A stretch of 64,000 nt of DNA from Paracoccus albus. GTDB lineage: Bacteria; Pseudomonadota; Alphaproteobacteria; Rhodobacterales; Rhodobacteraceae. The notes beneath the pieces were generated by a model that was not told where the DNA came from, did no database searches, and saw only the letters and a program-made list of their open reading frames with translations. Made by a program: the position numbers and the translations under genes. Shown here one piece after another: positions 1 to 8,988 of the stretch (positions are counted from its first letter, which is position 1; each line of letters opens with the position of its first letter). The stretch lies in the NCBI RefSeq assembly GCF_027913035.1, contig NZ_CP115778.1, positions 18,829 through 82,828 on the forward strand. Direction: 5' to 3'.

Positions 1-180
1 GCCTGGTGCCGGGCGGCGGAAGACGCCGCGTCCAAGGCGTTCTAGCCAGCCGCGTTGGACATAGGCGTACGACGAACGCCGGCCTATCCCGTGGTGCTCC
101 AGCCAGGTGGAGTCCACGAGGAACCCCGTGGGGACAGCCTCAAGAAGGTTCTTTAGTTTTTCGTGTTCTTGTCCATTCAT
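1..180 (-). CDS. AbiEi-like antitoxin, N-terminal part (runs off window)
   Basis: Sixty codons read without a stop from the ATG at 180 to the window edge; an in-frame ATG at 189 is an alternative start and neither has a clear ribosome site. The peptide has a DSTWLEHHGIGRRSSYAYVQ stretch followed by RGWLERLGRGVFRRP, the pattern of the winged-helix N-terminus of AbiEi-family type IV antitoxins and related regulators. In that family an AbiEii nucleotidyltransferase toxin gene usually follows, which would lie outside the window. Identification rests on pattern recognition of about 60 residues, so a related AbiEi-domain protein of other function is possible. Confidence 0.6.
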   Translation of the reverse strand, partial: MNGQEHEKLKNLLEAVPTGFLVDSTWLEHHGIGRRSSYAYVQRGWLERLGRGVFRRPAPG

Positions 181-426
181 GGGCGACATAATGATGTATT
201 TTTAAAGATGCCGCCACTTGTTTCTGTGATAACCTGTGAGATAGTCCGTCAAGGATCGACAAATTCTGGAATTTTCAAAGAGACTGGTGGTTGTCAGCTC
301 TGAAGCTCACCAGCAAAGCAGGGCGTGGATGCCCTCGGAGGGCTGAGAAGACATCCGGCCATTCGGATCGAACAGTCGAAGCTATGTGCCCCTGTCGAAG
401 CCGCTGCGCCAAACCAGAGTCAGGTT

Positions 427-1029
427 TCACTTTCGATTGTGGCGTTCTTTTGCCCATACAAACATCGCACCGACGGCAGCATTGGCTTGCTGCACGCTGA
501 ACACTTCCGGTTCGAACGCGCCCGCCCATTGCTTTGTATCACGATGTTCCGGGTGGTGTTTGTCGGTCAGCGCGTCGAGAAATTCTTCGTAAGAATAGGG
601 CCCGCCACTATCCTCTGGCGGACATGCGCGCTCTCCTGCCACACAGGCGGGAAAGTCCTGATCTGGCCTTCCGGTTGGTTTGCCAACCTTCTCGACAGTG
701 ACGAGGTGCCGCCAGCCATCGCCGAAATCATAAGTGTATGTGAACTGACTGCCTTTCTTGACCAGCTTTCCAAGAGTAAACCTCTTCTCGTCCTTCCGCC
801 CATCGGTAGGGTCCCAGCTGTCGTCACTTTCGTCGCGGGCCTCGAACCTGTCTTCGCCAATCTCGAACTCATGCAAATGATAGTCTTGCCAAGGCATAGC
901 GCCCTGGAGAACGGAATGCAGGATGTCCAAGCTGATGTCATTCGGCACGAGGATCCGGCGCCAGATGGGTGGTTTGATGCCAATAAGTTCGATTTTCAGC
1001 TCAATCAAAATGTGTTCCGCCTGTCTCAA
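427..1029 (-). CDS. pRiA4b ORF-3 family protein
   Basis: A complete 200-residue protein. Near its N-terminus it has IKPPIWRRILVP, then the YTYDFGDGWRH motif and a cysteine/proline patch (ACPPEDSGGP) typical of the pRiA4b ORF-3 family, which databases also label IS1096 passenger TnpR-like. The biochemical role of the family is unknown; members are common on plasmids and beside insertion sequences. A second, clearly diverged member lies at 44891-45553 inside an insertion element. No transposase or terminal repeats were seen around this copy, so it is not evidently a passenger here. Family call is secure; function is not. Confidence 0.85.
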   Translation of the reverse strand: MRQAEHILIELKIELIGIKPPIWRRILVPNDISLDILHSVLQGAMPWQDYHLHEFEIGEDRFEARDESDDSWDPTDGRKDEKRFTLGKLVKKGSQFTYTYDFGDGWRHLVTVEKVGKPTGRPDQDFPACVAGERACPPEDSGGPYSYEEFLDALTDKHHPEHRDTKQWAGAFEPEVFSVQQANAAVGAMFVWAKERHNRK

Positions 1030-1681
1030 TGCCCCTGACGTTGAAGTAACTTTTGATTCTTAAGTTGAAGCATTCAAGGGGAACATTGGCCCCTCCTGCC
1101 CTTTGGTCAGGACCGCGCCCTACTCGGTCGGCTGCGCGCAGCCGCCCTCCCCGAGCTGAAACGCCGCCACTCCCTGCGACGTGTCGCTGGCCGGGCAGTC
1201 TCCTCCGGAGCCAACCCGTCCAGCCGTCGCATGGTCGTGGCAACGCTTCATCTCGGCCGTTCCGGTCACGGTCGCTGGGGCGGACGCGTGACATCAGTGA
1301 TCTCGTACCGCGCGTGTCGGTCGGTGTTGTTCCTTGCTTTGCCGGACATGCTGTGCCGCTCCGTCATCTTGGATCGCAGAAGATGGTTGACGACCGCAGG
1401 ATCGCATTGGCCGCAGCTAGCATAAGGCCGGTGATGGTCTTTATGCGCAAATCGCAAGTTATGGGCTGCCATAGAGGCCCGTTCGAAATCCGGGTGAGCC
1501 CAGCAGGGTATCGAGGCTTCGACCGTCTCTTTGATGCTGCCCTGCCTGATGACACACATCGCGGTGCCACGGATGCCGGCCGTCCCGTCGCGTTAGGCAA
1601 GGCTCGGCAAAGCTCGAACTCGTCCGGGTGCGGCTCGGAGCGACAGGACAGAAATATCGCCACCACAGGCATTTCTCTCTT
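1030..1681. other. No convincing gene
   Basis: Open frames exist on both strands but none has recognisable protein character or a ribosome site. The short AT-rich stretch next to 1030-1075 probably holds the promoter of the minus-strand gene ending at 427. I see nothing else definable. Confidence 0.5.
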
Positions 1682-2273
1682 TCGGCTGTTCACCCAGTTT
1701 CCTTCGTGGCCACCGCACTTCTCCTTTTGTCTGAGTTGCATGACATGCTGGTCGCAGCTGTCGTCCCGTTCACAAAGGTTGCCGCCGATCTTTTTCCCCT
1801 GCCCCTGCGGGCCATTCCTCGCGAGGCAAAAAGACCGGCGCCTGCCCCTCTCCGCTGCGCTTCGCCTTCGGTGTGGCCGGGCCTTGGCCAGCTGCAAGGT
1901 GACCATCATTGCAACGCAAACAAGGAGAAGAGCAATGACCACGAACTGCATCAAATTCACCAGCGCCGACATCGAAACCGCCAAGGGCACAGGCTCCATC
2001 TCGACCCTGACCTTCGACCTCGACATCTCGGTCGAACCCGTCGCGAGCACGAACCCGATGGCCCCCACGCACCGCGTCCTCGGCCGCTCCCCGCGCGGCA
2101 AGCTGGTCGAGTGCGGCGGCATCTGGAAAAAGCAGAACAAGGAGACCGGCGCCGACTACTACACGCTGACCATCCGCGACCACGGCTTCAACGCCAATCT
2201 CGGCAAGGCCGCGAACCAGGACGATCTGTCCCTGCAGGCCGTCATCCCCTGGGGTCCCAAAGACGCAGCCTAA
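1682..2273 (+). repeat. 592-bp direct repeat, copy 1 (leader plus DUF736 gene)
   Basis: This block aligns without gaps, from TCGGCTGTTCACCCA to the end of the DUF736 gene, to 63276-63867. Substitutions are scattered in both the leader and the gene. The repeat carries about 250 bp of upstream sequence and one complete gene. Confidence 0.9.
1935..2273 (+). CDS. DUF736 family protein, copy 1
   Basis: 112 residues, starting at the ATG at 1935 eight bases after an AGGAGAAG ribosome site. The sequence opens with IKFTSADIETAKGTGSI and contains the GxxWKKxNKETGADYYTLTI core and an AVIPWGPKDAA tail, typical of DUF736 proteins found on alphaproteobacterial plasmids and conjugative elements. Molecular function is unknown. 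The copy at 63529-63867 differs at only a handful of residues, so the two are recent paralogues. The upstream leader is GC-rich and shared with two other genes of the element. A strong hairpin follows the stop. Confidence 0.9.
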   Translation: MTTNCIKFTSADIETAKGTGSISTLTFDLDISVEPVASTNPMAPTHRVLGRSPRGKLVECGGIWKKQNKETGADYYTLTIRDHGFNANLGKAANQDDLSLQAVIPWGPKDAA

Positions 2274-2280
2274 GCCAACG

Positions 2281-2315
2281 GCCAGACCGCTCCGGCGGTC
2301 TGGCTCTTTCTTGTT
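2281..2315 (+). terminator. Rho-independent-type terminator after DUF736 copy 1
   Basis: A perfect 10-bp stem (GCCAGACCGC with GCGGTCTGGC) with a four-base loop, followed by TCTTTCTTGTT, seven bases after the stop codon. Confidence 0.8.
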
Positions 2316-2913
2316 CCGGGGGAACTTGTCCTCGACTGGTGCACTATCGGTGTCCGAAGGATGCGGTATATTTCGGACGCGGACGCTGACACCGAGGCGG
2401 ATAGTCTGACTGGATCGGTCGCAGTAGCGGCTCTGATCTTTCTGTTGAGGGACAGCGTGGATCGCACGAACCCGAGGCGGGACTGAATGTCAGCAGCGAG
2501 AACTGGCAGTCCGCTGTGCGAGGTAAGCGCACCCCTTCTCTCAGTCGAGCAACCCGTGCCTGGGTCGTCTTGGCGAAGCTCCCTGGGGCGGCGAACTCGC
2601 CCTGCGCCGCCGGCAACGAAATCGAAAATCATCGTCATGCATCCCGGGGCAACGTCTCACGTGAGGGTCACCGCCGCGCGCATTTCCGTCGACCTGTTGG
2701 CCTTTCAGATCGCTAGCCCGGGGTCGAGCGGTCGGCAACGCCGAGGGCAGGTTTCTGGACGGCTGCGCCTTGAGCGCTGCGGGGCATCGCTCACAACAAA
2801 CCTGCCCCCGGCGTGCTCCATTTCATTTCGCCCCGTGCCGGGTGCAGCCCGCTCTCATGCCCCCGGTCTTTTCCACGATCCGTCCAACGACGATCAACGG
2901 AAAGGATCACACC
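2316..2913. other. No convincing gene
   Basis: About 600 bases with only low-quality overlapping frames on both strands. The last 30 bases contain the AAGGA ribosome site of the small ORF at 2914. Nothing else recognised. Confidence 0.5.
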
Positions 2914-3090
2914 ATGACGCTCGAACAATCCATCGACCTCGCCGAACTGCAAGCCGACATGGCCTTCGAGGCCTACCTCGCCGCCTTCGATGAAGACGCC
3001 CATCCACAGACCCTCGACAGCCTCGAGACCGAGGCGCTGATCGCCCGCAGCCGCTACGACGACCTGCGCTCTCAGGGACTGGGTCACTGA
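2914..3090 (+). CDS. Small acidic hypothetical protein
   Basis: 58 residues from the ATG at 2914, ten bases after GGAAAGGA. The peptide is acidic and helical-looking (SIDLAELQADMAFEAYLAAF, then a DSLETEALIARSRYDDLRS segment). It is followed directly by a strong terminator hairpin, supporting a real transcript. I do not recognise the family; it resembles small backbone ORFs of such elements in size and ribosome-site style. Confidence 0.6.
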   Translation: MTLEQSIDLAELQADMAFEAYLAAFDEDAHPQTLDSLETEALIARSRYDDLRSQGLGH

Positions 3091-3095
3091 CCCAG

Positions 3096-3129
3096 AGACC
3101 CCTGCGGGTCTTCGGATCCGCAGGGGTCT
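3096..3129 (+). terminator. Terminator hairpin after the 58-residue ORF
   Basis: Perfect 12-bp stem AGACCCCTGCGG / CCGCAGGGGTCT with a ten-base loop, six bases after the stop codon. There is no long T-run, so it may work in both directions or as an RNA 3' end. Confidence 0.7.
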
Positions 3130-3399
3130 GACGCTGTCTTTCAGAAGCTTCGTGACGCCCTCAGAGGGTGTGACCCGCGCCATCCAGCACGGGCCATTTT
3201 CGTGTACCTGGTGCCCGATCCGTGACTGGCTCGCGCGCTCGGATTGCCTGACATCGCGTGCGTCTTGAACACAAGTTTCGGAAGCTTTTGCGACCTGGTT
3301 GTCCTGCACCGATGAGGGCGGACCCCGTTCCATGTCGCGCCGCGGCGAGGGGTCTCGATGACGCCCAATGCCAGCAAAAAGACACAACATGCAAAACGT

Positions 3400-3470
3400 A
3401 ATATTGCGCAATGTGATGTATTGAAGTATAAGCGAAGGAGAGAAGGAAGACGTTGGCAGGATATGGCCAA
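3400..3470 (-). other. oriT: Probable origin of transfer with nick-like core
   Basis: The minus strand at 3455-3466 reads CCATATCCTGCC, matching the TATCCTG|C core nicked in RK2- and Ti-type origins (cleavage would fall between 3457 and 3456 of the minus strand). It lies about 40 bases before the mobilisation operon, in an AT-rich island that also holds the perfect palindrome ATTGCGCAAT at 3403-3412. Position and core agree with the VirD2-type relaxase just downstream. If correct, the minus strand is transferred leading leftwards, so the relaxase and transfer genes enter last. Confidence 0.6.
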
Positions 3471-3502
3471 TGTTTGCACATTTTGTCCGAGGGGTCTGAC
3501 CC

Positions 3503-4225
3503 GTGCCGAGGCCAGCAAAAAACCTGAAGCTTGAAGAGCGCATCGAAGTGGCGCGGCGCTTCGCGGCGGGCGAAAGCGCGAAGGACCTGGCGGCGGCATT
3601 TGGCATCTCTCCGCGTCATGTGAACCGGCTCGCGAAAGAAGAGGCGGGCGAGGGCATTGCCGTGCGCGATCCGAGCGAAACAGTGGCGTTCAGGGCCAGC
3701 CGATCCGAGCTGGACGCCTTCGATGCGGAGTGGCGCGAACGGGGCTATGCAAACCGGTCTCAGGCACTCAATGCGGTGCTGCGCGGTCGCTGCGGTTTCC
3801 TCGATGTACCCCGTGATCTGGTCGCGGAGTTCTGCTCCGCATGGCGTCAGGCGAAGGACGTGAGCGACGCCGGATTGGTGCTCGCCAAGGCGGTCCATCG
3901 CGGTCGGCTGGAGGTCTCGGAGGCGGACCGGGCGGTGCTGATCGAGTTGCTCGATCTGGCGCAGTCGATGAGCAGTGAGATGGGTCGGATGAAGGATGCG
4001 GCGCAGGTGCTGCGTCATCAGGAGTGGCCGAAAAAGGAAGAAGGGCAGGGGGCGGAGAGCGCGGTTCTGGAGGATGGCCAGCGCACGATCGAACGCGGTC
4101 TGAGGCTGGTGCGTGAGAGTTCCGGTTCAGAATTGGATCGCCCTTCGCTGCCTCTCGGCAAGCCTCGAACGCGAACGGCGATACCCGATGATTTTCTGAA
4201 GAACCGGAACTCTCGAAATGGCTGA
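3503..4225 (+). CDS. MobC-like relaxosome accessory protein
   Basis: 240 residues from a GTG at 3503, eight bases after GAGGGG. Residues about 8-45 form a helix-turn-helix (LEERIEVARRFAAGESAKDLAAAFGISPRHVNRLAKEE, shown here in outline), then a ribbon-helix-helix-like segment (VAFRASRSELDAFDAEWRERGY) as in MobC/plasmid mobilisation proteins. It starts just right of the nick-like site and overlaps the relaxase gene by eight bases, so it probably binds the origin of transfer and loads the relaxase. The charged C-terminal third is unassigned. The double DNA-binding layout could also make it an autoregulator. Confidence 0.75.
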   Translation: MPRPAKNLKLEERIEVARRFAAGESAKDLAAAFGISPRHVNRLAKEEAGEGIAVRDPSETVAFRASRSELDAFDAEWRERGYANRSQALNAVLRGRCGFLDVPRDLVAEFCSAWRQAKDVSDAGLVLAKAVHRGRLEVSEADRAVLIELLDLAQSMSSEMGRMKDAAQVLRHQEWPKKEEGQGAESAVLEDGQRTIERGLRLVRESSGSELDRPSLPLGKPRTRTAIPDDFLKNRNSRNG

Positions 4226-6146
4226 TCCGCTCGCCCTCTATACCTCGGTCATGGGGCGGCTCTGGGAAGATGAGCGCATCCGGGGTCAGGCCGCGGCGCG
4301 GATCGACGCGCGGCTGGCGGGGCGTCGGCAGGGGCGGAGTTTTGCGCGCGTCGGCTCGATGTCGGCACGCAACGCGCTGAAGGCCGCGTCGGGTCAGAGC
4401 CGCGCGGCGGTGTTCAAACGGATCCGGGCAGGGGGCTGCAAGACGCGTGCCTCGCTTGGGGCGCAGCTCTCCTACATCAACGACAAGGCGGTCTACACTT
4501 ATTCGACGATGACTAACACGCTGACCGATGCGGCGGTGCTGTCTGAGGATCAGAAAGAGGACATCATCGAGGACTGGGCCGGGACCTGGCGCGGCTCGAC
4601 CAAGCTCGGCTTCACCTCGCACATGCTGCTGTCCTTCCCGACCGACGTGACGGCAACCCAAGTCCGCGACATCGCGATGGACTGGACGGAGCATTTCTTC
4701 GAGAGCGGCGAATACGGCGACCAGTGGGACTATGTCCTCGCGGTCCATGACGACCGGGCGCACAAGCACGCCCACATAATCCTGAATAATCGCGGCGTTG
4801 AAAACGGCACCTGGTTCTCCTGCTGGGCCGAAGGCGTGATGTCGCCGCAGCTGATGCGCGAGAAACAGGCCGAGATCGCGGAACGCTATGGCGTGATGCT
4901 CGACGCCACCACCCGGCTCGAGCGCGGCATCTTCGAGAAGCCCGCCGGGATCGAGGAGATCTACCGCGCCAAGGAAGAGGCCCGCCTGCCACGCGAGATC
5001 GTCATGACGGCCCAGGAATCTGCCATCGCGCAGGCGCAGGTGGTGGGCTTCGCCAAGGACTACAAGAACCTCGCCGACCTGCTGGACCGGATGGACCAGC
5101 GCCACATGGCGCGCGCCGTGCGCGGCATGGCGGACGGGCTCGGTTCCGGCACGCCGTGGAACTTCACCGAAGGAGAGATAGACATGAAGGACATCAAAAC
5201 CGTCGGTGACGCGATCGACTATTCCGAGCGCACGATCGAGGCGCTCAGGCTCAAGGCTGAGGAACTGGATCCGGCCGAGCGTGCCGCTTTTGAAGCCAAG
5301 GCCGCTCCGATTATCGCGGACCTTTCGCAGATGGTTCCAGACCCGGAGCTGCGCGCTCGCTTTGGCAAGCAGCTCGAAGAACCCTATCCCCCGGGGGCGG
5401 GCAGCGAGGTGCTGATCGCCGCGCTTCAGTCCGGCAATGACGAAGGGCTGCGCGACGTTCTCGTGCGCGCCGAGGAGGTGGGCATGGACAGCGAGGAACT
5501 GGTGGCCCGGATCGCGGCGGGCGGCACGCGGAACTACGGCATGGCACAGGACTGGGTCGAGCGGGACATGAACGCGGTGCTGGCGAAGGATGGTCTCAGC
5601 GTCGAGACCGCCAATGACGACCAGCTCGATGCCGCGCTGGAAAAGGTCGATGGCGTGATGGACGCGCTGATGGAGCGGGCGAAAGAGATGGGCGTCGAGA
5701 TCGGCCGAACCCTTGCCGATGAGGAAGAGGCGACGCTGCCGCTCATCGACGAGGACGACCGGACGCCAAATCCCTACCTGCAGGACCTCGCCGACATGTT
5801 GCGCGATGGCAAGCTCACCGAGGAACAGGAAGAGACCATCGAGCGGACCCTGCAATCCGAGCTCTTCAAGGAGTTGGGCGAGGAGGGCCTGGCCGAGCTT
5901 CGCCGTGGCAACTACGAGGTGCTGGATGCGGCGCTGCCGAGCAAGCTCGACCAGATCACCGTCACGCAGGAATTCCTCGAAATGACCTTTGAAGAAACTG
6001 GCGACCAGGTCTTCACCGACCGTGCCGCCGGGTTGCAGCAGGACAAGGCGACCGAAGTGGCGCGGTTGCGCGGCCAGCAGGAGGCGCAGGAGTTGGATCG
6101 CGATCTTGGCCGCGACCGCGGTCTCGATGACGAGATGGAATTCTGA
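4218..6146 (+). CDS. VirD2-type relaxase
   Basis: 642 residues. The relaxase domain occupies about 80-200: candidate nucleophile Tyr86 in QLSYINDKA and the metal-binding triad in HDDRAHKHAH (His177, His182, His184/186), the MOB-P/VirD2 arrangement. The remaining 440 residues are acidic and helical, probably for coupling-protein or secretion contact, ending in a charged tail. It would cleave the origin of transfer, stay covalently bound to the 5' end and pilot DNA through the secretion channel. It overlaps the MobC-like gene and is followed within 15 bases by virD4, forming one mobilisation operon. Confidence 0.85.
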   Translation: MADPLALYTSVMGRLWEDERIRGQAAARIDARLAGRRQGRSFARVGSMSARNALKAASGQSRAAVFKRIRAGGCKTRASLGAQLSYINDKAVYTYSTMTNTLTDAAVLSEDQKEDIIEDWAGTWRGSTKLGFTSHMLLSFPTDVTATQVRDIAMDWTEHFFESGEYGDQWDYVLAVHDDRAHKHAHIILNNRGVENGTWFSCWAEGVMSPQLMREKQAEIAERYGVMLDATTRLERGIFEKPAGIEEIYRAKEEARLPREIVMTAQESAIAQAQVVGFAKDYKNLADLLDRMDQRHMARAVRGMADGLGSGTPWNFTEGEIDMKDIKTVGDAIDYSERTIEALRLKAEELDPAERAAFEAKAAPIIADLSQMVPDPELRARFGKQLEEPYPPGAGSEVLIAALQSGNDEGLRDVLVRAEEVGMDSEELVARIAAGGTRNYGMAQDWVERDMNAVLAKDGLSVETANDDQLDAALEKVDGVMDALMERAKEMGVEIGRTLADEEEATLPLIDEDDRTPNPYLQDLADMLRDGKLTEEQEETIERTLQSELFKELGEEGLAELRRGNYEVLDAALPSKLDQITVTQEFLEMTFEETGDQVFTDRAAGLQQDKATEVARLRGQQEAQELDRDLGRDRGLDDEMEF

Positions 6147-6160
6147 GGGAGATGACCACC

Positions 6161-8074
6161 ATGACCAAGACACTTCCCCTCTGGGCCGCGCTCCTCTTCG
6201 GCGTGATCTGCGGCGCTGTCATCGGCACCATCGTTGCCGCCTTCTACCTGACCCTGGCCCTGAAAACCGGCTTCGGCAGTTTCGACATGTTGGCGCTCTG
6301 GAAGGCCAGCGCCGCAACACGCGCGGCACATCCTGAGGCCTTTAAGGTGGGGTTTGGCGCCGTCGGCTTCGGAGCCATCGGGCTTGGCGCCCTGGCGCTG
6401 GCCTGGACCTGGAAAAAGGAGAGAGACGACTATGGTTCGGCCCATTGGCAGACAAAGGCGGAGTTGAAGAAGAACGACATGTTGCAGGCGCCGGGCAAGG
6501 GCTTCGTCTGCGGCAAGCTTGGCGCGCCGCGTTTGAAAGCCGAGTTCATATCCTCGACCACGATCCCGCATGTGATGATGGTGGCGCCCACCCGCGCGGG
6601 TAAGGGCGTCGGCTTCGTGATCCCGAACCTTCTGAGCTTCGCGGGCTCGGTCGTGGTGCTCGACGTGAAGGGCGAGAACTTCGAGAAGACTGCACGGCTC
6701 CGGGCGTTGAACGGAGACGAGGTCTATCGCTTCAGCCCCTTCGACTGGGCCAATGCCACGCATCGCTACAACCCGCTTGCGCGGATCGCGAAGGCCCCGA
6801 CATTCGCGCAGCGCTTCACCGAGGTCTCGATCCTGGCCGACCTCTTCCTCGACAAGGACAACAAGACGCTCGACACCTTCTCCGAGGCCGGCAAGTCGAT
6901 CTTTGTCGCGGCCTGCCTGCTGGCGATCCAGCGCGGCACACCGAACCTTGGCGAGGTGAACAAGATCGTCGCCGGGGGCGAGTACAAGAACGCGCAATAC
7001 AAGACCTATGCAGACGAGGCCGAGGAAGACATCCTGCGCGAGCTCTGGACCAACGCGGCCTCGGCCTCATCGCGCCTGCTGACCTCGAACATTCAGGCGC
7101 TGATGACGGCCGGCCTCAAGCAATGGGACAACCCGGCGGTGCGCTCGGCCACAGAGGCGAGTGATTTCGATTTCTCGACCTTCCGCAAGACCTCACAGTC
7201 GCTCTACATCGCGGTCTCCGAGGATCACATCGCCACCCTCGCCCCGCTCCTGCGTCTGATGTTCGCCGATCTCATCGCGTCGATCCGGCTGAACGAGCCC
7301 GGCCCGGATGAGCCCTGGCCTGTCATGATGATGATCGACGAATTCCAGCAGATGGGGGCCATGCCCTATCTCGAGCGCGCGATCCATTCGCTGGCAAGCT
7401 ATGGCGGCCGCGTCGCGATGATTGCGCAGTCGCTGGCCTCGCTAGACCGGATCTACGGCCCCGAGGGTCGCGAAAGCCTCGAGAACGGGGCGGGGCTCAA
7501 GCTCTACATCACCCCGCGTGACCAGCGCACTGTAAAAGAGGTTTCGGCCGCGGTCGGCAGCACCACCCGCGAGGCGGTCACCCGGATGTATGGCCGCAAC
7601 AAAGGATTCCTCGGCGCGACTTCGACGTCAGAGCGGCTGGAAGAGCGACCGCTTCTGTCCGAAACAGAGGCGCGCTTGATGGACCCCGACGAGGTCATCA
7701 TCCTCGCCTCGCCCCAGCATCCGATCAAGGCGAGCCGGATCAAGTATTACGATGATCCCTTCTTCAAGGGGATGTTGATCCGCCAGGAGGGCAAGCCGTT
7801 CCCCTATCCGCCGTGTGTGAAGGGCGTGGGGCCTTGGGGTAACGACGGTAGTGATAATGCCGGCGCAGACGAGCAGGCGAAACCAACCGAACGCGCATCA
7901 GTCCGGGACCGATCACAGCGGCGCGAAGCGCGCACGATGAGCGTATTGGCGATGGAGGCGGGGCGCGGGCAGCCCGAGCTCGAGACGCTCGACCGGGAAG
8001 CTGCCGTGCCGAAGGAATGGGAGGCAGCGCTCGACCGGCAGGAGGATTTCATTGAGGAGTTATTGGGTGGATGA
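6161..8074 (+). CDS. virD4: VirD4/TraG coupling ATPase
   Basis: 637 residues from the ATG at 6161; an ATG nine bases upstream abuts the GAGGGAG ribosome site and is less likely. Two membrane segments lie in the first 85 residues, followed by Walker A (APTRAGKGVGF) and Walker B (VMMMIDEFQQMG). The PHVMMVAPTRAGKG and GLKLYITPRDQRTVKEVS signatures are those of type IV coupling proteins. It recruits the relaxase-DNA complex to the inner-membrane VirB channel and powers DNA transfer. It is the last gene of the mobilisation operon; the cargo region starts immediately after it. Confidence 0.92.
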   Translation: MTKTLPLWAALLFGVICGAVIGTIVAAFYLTLALKTGFGSFDMLALWKASAATRAAHPEAFKVGFGAVGFGAIGLGALALAWTWKKERDDYGSAHWQTKAELKKNDMLQAPGKGFVCGKLGAPRLKAEFISSTTIPHVMMVAPTRAGKGVGFVIPNLLSFAGSVVVLDVKGENFEKTARLRALNGDEVYRFSPFDWANATHRYNPLARIAKAPTFAQRFTEVSILADLFLDKDNKTLDTFSEAGKSIFVAACLLAIQRGTPNLGEVNKIVAGGEYKNAQYKTYADEAEEDILRELWTNAASASSRLLTSNIQALMTAGLKQWDNPAVRSATEASDFDFSTFRKTSQSLYIAVSEDHIATLAPLLRLMFADLIASIRLNEPGPDEPWPVMMMIDEFQQMGAMPYLERAIHSLASYGGRVAMIAQSLASLDRIYGPEGRESLENGAGLKLYITPRDQRTVKEVSAAVGSTTREAVTRMYGRNKGFLGATSTSERLEERPLLSETEARLMDPDEVIILASPQHPIKASRIKYYDDPFFKGMLIRQEGKPFPYPPCVKGVGPWGNDGSDNAGADEQAKPTERASVRDRSQRREARTMSVLAMEAGRGQPELETLDREAAVPKEWEAALDRQEDFIEELLGG

Positions 8075-8143
8075 GGGTGGTCACGTTGTGAAACGTCCAA
8101 AGGACAGGTGTGCGAATTGCAGTAGGCGACAATTGTAGTGCGC

Positions 8144-8872
8144 TCACCCATAGTCTTCTGCGTCTACAAAACCTTGTCGGTCGCTGCCGCAGGCTCCGCC
8201 AGGAATTGAAGCGGCGCCACTAGGCATGCCAAACTGATGGCACCACTCGCCATCGTCCCCAGCGTGCACGCAGCCGGTGCAACCTGTCTCGCGGTCTTCA
8301 TTCAAGCGGTGGATGCGGTCGTGACAGTCGCCACACAATGCCACTAGTTCGAACAGAAACTCGCTACCCCAATTGCGATAACTGAGGTGATGTACCTCGG
8401 CTGCTCGCGCTTTGCGGCACCCCTCGCATAGGCCAGCAGCACGATCCATCACTAGCGATCGCCGTTCGGCCCACTCGCGGGATGCAAGATAGTCGGCATG
8501 AGATCTTTGGAAGTATGATTTGCCCTCAACACTGCCGCGCCACCGGCTCTCTTGGATGGCGACGTAGCGGCGGCGCACTGTGTCCCACTCGCCCTTCCGT
8601 TTCGCCTCGTAGTCCGGGTTGTGCGCTTCGTCGATCTCGGGCAATAGTTCAGTCTCGGTCGTGCGCTTCACCGGGTTGCCCAGAAGCAAGCCGCAGTCGA
8701 GGCACTGCTTTTTGACGATTGGCCCGCCGCCCTTGTTGAAGCCACGACGAAGTTCGCTGCGCGTGTGCTGGCACTCGGTCGCGTTAAAAGCGTTCACCTC
8801 TTTCGCATATCGCTCTGCAAGATCGCGATCCAAGGGGACGCGCTGGTTGGTGTCGGGATCAAGTATTGCCAT
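8144..8872 (-). CDS. HNH endonuclease-like protein
   Basis: 242 residues. The C-terminal half has CEGCRKARAAEVHHLSYRNW and, 20 residues on, ALCGDCHDRIH, the two zinc knuckles and paired histidines of HNH nucleases. An additional CxxC pair lies in the N-terminal part (QCLDCG) and further Cys/His at the C-terminus (CTGCVHAGDDGEWCHQFG). It is the outermost gene of the cargo block, transcribed in the same direction as the WYL gene but with 247 bases and a terminator-like hairpin between, so it probably has its own promoter. A DNA-cutting role in defence or restriction is plausible but inferred. Confidence 0.75.
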   Translation of the reverse strand: MAILDPDTNQRVPLDRDLAERYAKEVNAFNATECQHTRSELRRGFNKGGGPIVKKQCLDCGLLLGNPVKRTTETELLPEIDEAHNPDYEAKRKGEWDTVRRRYVAIQESRWRGSVEGKSYFQRSHADYLASREWAERRSLVMDRAAGLCEGCRKARAAEVHHLSYRNWGSEFLFELVALCGDCHDRIHRLNEDRETGCTGCVHAGDDGEWCHQFGMPSGAASIPGGACGSDRQGFVDAEDYG

Positions 8873-8957
8873 GTGTCATCTCGCCTCGCTCGTCCATGAA
8901 CTGTTTTGTCGCCGCCCACCCCCCCCTAGGTCGTCAGAGTGAAACCTGAAAAATATT

Positions 8958-8988
8958 TGACCAAGGTAGATGCTATTGACCTTGGTCG
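8958..8988 (-). terminator. Terminator-like inverted repeat after the WYL gene
   Basis: GACCAAGGT and ACCTTGGTC (9 bp, 11-base loop) read on the minus strand, followed by AAATATTTTT. It sits about 130 bases past the WYL stop and 90 bases before the HNH start, so it could alternatively be an operator for the HNH gene. Confidence 0.5.

Noticed and set aside
1364-2140. Minus-strand frame of about 260 codons across the DUF736 leader
   Set aside because: It overlaps the strongly supported DUF736 gene antisense and lacks protein character.
3768-6173. Long antisense open frame (about 800 codons) opposite the relaxase gene
   Set aside because: It mirrors the GC-rich third-position pattern of the relaxase gene, has low-complexity His/Arg/Leu composition and no family motif.
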